In this document: piece after piece, positions 13,368 through 15,796 of the stretch
Layout: every line of letters begins with the position of its first letter
Numbering within the stretch: position 1 is the stretch's first letter
Assembly: GCA_902609035.1 (NCBI GenBank)
Contig: CACLQG010000024.1
Coordinates: forward strand, 1-15,796
Origin: an uncultured Bacteroidota bacterium
GTDB taxonomy: Bacteria; Bacteroidota; Bacteroidia; Flavobacteriales; Flavobacteriaceae
DNA: 15,796 nt
Direction of reading: 5' to 3'
Program-made: the position numbers and the translations under genes
Notes under the pieces: generated by a model
What the model saw: only the letters and a program-made list of their open reading frames with translations
The model's database searches: none
What the model was told of the DNA's origin: nothing

Positions 13368-15746
13368 CTATTGAATAGTAGCTAATTCTCTTGCAGTACC
13401 AACACCAAGTGTGGCTGCATTATCATTATCATTATCAGTTGCTCCACCAGTTGCTCCAGCAGTTGCAGCAGTATCAGCCGCCATTAAGCTTTGAAGCGTA
13501 ACTTTCTCAGCAGTTGCTGTGGCTGTATTATCAGTTTCATCAAGATCCATAAGATATATAACTGCATTGCCAGTTACACCAGATCCAGTAGCATAATCTA
13601 CATGACCAGCAGCAGCATGAGTTCTGTCTCTATTAGTAGCAATTTCAGCAGCTGTAGATCCTCCGATAGGATCAGCAATATCAACATCAATATTTGCTTG
13701 AATCCAAGGTTTGAAAGCAGATAGTACAGTACTTGTAATTGTTGGCATAACATAAGTTACTGTTCCAGTAGGAGCGGTTGCAGGCGTGTATGTACCCGGT
13801 AACTTATTGTTATATATATCTACTCTGATAGTGGCTAAAGAAGTTGCTAATACAGTTGAACTAGGAGGTATAAGTGATGTTAATTTAGCATTCCCTGTAA
13901 CTGAAACTGTACCAACTTTAGAAAGTGAACTCATGTCAACAGACTCAATTTTAGCGTTATCACCAATCTTTACAGTTGACTCTCTATCTCCTTGAAGGTG
14001 AGTGTGAGCAAACCCAAATGTAGTTAAAGCAGCATTACTAACCACATTGGTGTTTATAATAGCACCAGCTGTATTTAATGTTACAAGTGCAGTTCCTGTA
14101 ACATTTAAGGTCTTCAAGTAACTAGAAGCGCCAATAGTAAGATCAGTCAACTTAGTATTAGATACAGTAATAGTTAATATATTAGTTTGATTATCTTCTC
14201 CTACAGGAGTATTTTGGAAACCTGTAAAATTAAGCGTTTTTAAATCTGTAGCATAAGAAACATTTAAATCTCCTTTCTGCTCACTAACTGTCAAATCTGT
14301 TGTCTTTTCAATAGTAGCAAAAGTGTAAGACATTGGTGCCGCTGTATTGGCAATATTCTTAACAGAAATAGTGTTTGCAGTAGCAGCTTTCAAAACAATC
14401 ATACTAGAGGTAGTATCCATTTTAGGTGCAGTAAATGAAGTAGCAGCTGGCGCAGTAAGCGTAGCAACTGTACTAGTAGCGGTAGTGAAATGGGTTAGCT
14501 CAGGAAAGTTCAAAGCTTCCACTCCATGAAAAAACGCCCCATGATGATGCATATCAATTTCTTTAAGACTTGAAAAATCCATCACGGTTCCTTCAGCTGA
14601 AACACTGATTGTACCAGTAATTTTAGTTACTAATGGAAAATGAAATTCAGATTTAGCTGTCTGTAAAATTAGAGATGTAGTTGCAATTTCAGTTACGTTG
14701 GGAAGATTTACATTTCCTTTAGTACTTATAATTGTATTTCCAGTTAGTTTAGTAGCACCTAATGTCATTGTTGGAGCTGCTCCACCTAATGTTAAAGTCA
14801 GATCACCTAAAGAACCTCCTGTACTATGTTGAAAATCAACACACTTAGCAAGAGTAACCACAGCAGGTAAAGTACCTCCAAGATGAACATTTGTCGCTCC
14901 TGGCAAAACAAGATTGCCCGCAGTAGTTTGTACAGTACCAGCTGTAAGAGAAGCCAAGGCCAAAGTTGTGACAGTAGCTTTAGAAGTTTCTTCAACAACA
15001 GTAACCGATGTTCCGACAGTTCCTAAAGCCGGGTATGATACTACACCATCAATGTGTTCAATGTGCATGTAACCGTCGATAGTCATTAGCTTTTCAGAAG
15101 CAATAGTACCTTTACCACTAACACCGTCAAAAAAGACATTTGCTTGACCATAAGTAAAAGCAGGAAGAGTTGCGGCAGCCTCAGATGTTATAGAAACAGT
15201 ACCCTGCGCAGATCTTATTTTGGCTAAAATTAAGTTAACAGAAGCAATGCTATCTGTAGTAACTCCACCAGTACCAATAACGACATCTACACCACCTCTA
15301 ACGGTAACTGTAGGGTCATCTGCTCCAGTTTTAATAAGCTCATGTGCATTTGCGAGTTGACCTAAATTTTTAATAATTAGGTTTCCTTCGTAAAATGCAT
15401 TTGCAGACAATAAATCTCCTAATTTTTCAAGGATTTGATCAACTTCGGAGTCTAGGTTAGCAACTTCTGTCTCAATACCTGAAATATTAAGCGCAGCAAC
15501 ATCAGCTTTTACAGCAGTTACCTCAGCCAAAATTCCAGCTAAATCAGAATCAGTTAACGCTGTTCCTTGTAGTTCGGTGAGTTTAGTATCCAAATTTGAA
15601 ACTGCGGTACTAACACCTTGCAAAGTAACAATTGCAGCATTAATATCCTTGATATCGTCATTTAATGCATCAAACTGGTCATCATAGTTTTGGCAACCGA
15701 CGACGGTCAAAGCCACAACCAAAAGACCTAATAATACTTTTTTCAT
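13368..15746 (-). CDS. Surface lipoprotein with coiled-coil stalk and repetitive beta-solenoid/LRR-like body
   Basis: A 792-residue protein with a lipoprotein signal: MKKVLLGLLVVALTVVGC, lipobox VVGC, lipidated Cys 18, followed by QNYDDQFD. The acidic residues soon after Cys resemble the Bacteroidota lipoprotein export signal for the cell surface. Residues about 25-115 have heptad-like spacing (IVTLQGVSTAVSNLDTKL, EVANLDSEVDQILEKLGDLL), suggesting a coiled-coil stalk. From about 115 to 680 come many short strand-like units such as GNLVLPGATNVHLGGTLPAV, GNVNLPNVTEIATTSLIL and LKTLNFTGF, resembling receptor-L/leucine-rich or solenoid repeats. The tail after about 690 is Ala/Thr/Asp-rich with no T9SS sorting motif that I recognise. 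Function is not recognised; an S-layer-like or adhesin role is possible. Base composition by eye is richer in GC and in GCA/GCT/ACA codons than the sugar genes. It is a separate transcription unit. Confidence 0.8.
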   Translation of the reverse strand: MKKVLLGLLVVALTVVGCQNYDDQFDALNDDIKDINAAIVTLQGVSTAVSNLDTKLTELQGTALTDSDLAGILAEVTAVKADVAALNISGIETEVANLDSEVDQILEKLGDLLSANAFYEGNLIIKNLGQLANAHELIKTGADDPTVTVRGGVDVVIGTGGVTTDSIASVNLILAKIRSAQGTVSITSEAAATLPAFTYGQANVFFDGVSGKGTIASEKLMTIDGYMHIEHIDGVVSYPALGTVGTSVTVVEETSKATVTTLALASLTAGTVQTTAGNLVLPGATNVHLGGTLPAVVTLAKCVDFQHSTGGSLGDLTLTLGGAAPTMTLGATKLTGNTIISTKGNVNLPNVTEIATTSLILQTAKSEFHFPLVTKITGTISVSAEGTVMDFSSLKEIDMHHHGAFFHGVEALNFPELTHFTTATSTVATLTAPAATSFTAPKMDTTSSMIVLKAATANTISVKNIANTAAPMSYTFATIEKTTDLTVSEQKGDLNVSYATDLKTLNFTGFQNTPVGEDNQTNILTITVSNTKLTDLTIGASSYLKTLNVTGTALVTLNTAGAIINTNVVSNAALTTFGFAHTHLQGDRESTVKIGDNAKIESVDMSSLSKVGTVSVTGNAKLTSLIPPSSTVLATSLATIRVDIYNNKLPGTYTPATAPTGTVTYVMPTITSTVLSAFKPWIQANIDVDIADPIGGSTAAEIATNRDRTHAAAGHVDYATGSGVTGNAVIYLMDLDETDNTATATAEKVTLQSLMAADTAATAGATGGATDNDNDNAATLGVGTARELATIQ

Positions 15747-15781
15747 TTGATAAATGTTTAATTAATAATGTTAAATAAAAT

Positions 15782-15796
15782 TCGAAACTTTTTCGA
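15782..15796. repeat. Short inverted repeat upstream of the lipoprotein gene
   Basis: TCGAAA (15782-15787) and TTTCGA (15791-15796) are 6-bp inverted arms with a 3-bp spacer, 35 bp upstream of the lipoprotein ATG and touching the window edge. It could be part of an operator, the tail of an upstream terminator, or chance. I found no exact TAnnTTTG box between it and the gene. Confidence 0.3.

Noticed and set aside
13491..14998. Several open frames within the lipoprotein gene on both strands
   Set aside because: They are low-complexity shadows of the Ala/Thr/Val-rich repeats, without starts or motifs that stand up.
1..15796. tRNA, rRNA, CRISPR array, insertion sequence or integrase
   Set aside because: No cloverleaf, conserved rRNA segment, regularly spaced repeat or transposase motif was seen on either strand.

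Overview
The window is an AT-rich stretch of a Bacteroidota chromosome carrying a surface-polysaccharide (capsule or O-antigen type) biosynthesis locus, followed on the right by a surface lipoprotein gene. The assignment rests on a UpxY-type NusG paralogue heading the operon, an exact Bacteroidota-type -7 promoter box (TAnnTTTG), a lipoprotein with acidic residues just after the lipid-bearing Cys, and the overall gene content. A marine flavobacterium- or cytophaga-like organism is plausible, but the genus cannot be read from this sequence.

Layout on the minus strand, right to left: (1) a large coiled-coil/repeat lipoprotein (15746-13368). It converges on a WecA/MraY-type sugar-phosphate transferase on the plus strand (12362-13291), and the two share a bidirectional terminator. 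(2) Divergent from the transferase, a two-gene unit: a Wzy/O-antigen-ligase-like membrane protein with a TPR tail (12297-9982) and a TviB/WbpA-type UDP-N-acetylhexosamine dehydrogenase (9963-8705) that is frameshifted. It ends at an intrinsic terminator (8642-8680). (3) A new promoter (8550-8580) and a structured leader, then a long tightly packed operon: UpxY-like antiterminator, winged-helix/pseudo-nucleotidyltransferase regulator, animal-type UDP-glucose dehydrogenase, PseB, an SDR-PseC fusion (frameshifted), a FemAB-like acyltransferase, a short DegT-like PLP protein, and a GNAT acetyltransferase that runs off the left edge.

How the parts fit: UpxY and the HTH protein probably control the operon. 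UGDH supplies UDP-glucuronate and the TviB-like enzyme an N-acetylhexosaminuronate. PseB makes a UDP-4-keto-6-deoxy-HexNAc, which PseC aminates and which the fused SDR domain might instead reduce. The FemAB, DegT-like and GNAT proteins are candidates for further amination or N-acylation. The WecA-like enzyme would start the lipid-linked unit and the Wzy-like protein would polymerise or ligate it.

The most notable observation is that the only two G/C homopolymers of seven or more in the window (G8 at 3358-3365, G9 at 9194-9202, read on the minus strand) each sit on a Gly-Gly pair in a conserved motif of a sugar-nucleotide enzyme. Each breaks the frame, and in both cases a 7-G tract restores the family-consensus protein. 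At the other Gly-Gly pairs I checked, the pair is encoded with GGA/GGT (one GGT-GGG), never GGG-GGG. This is either slippage-based phase variation of the polysaccharide or G-homopolymer sequencing error; reads would decide. No rRNA, tRNA, CRISPR array or mobile element was recognised.
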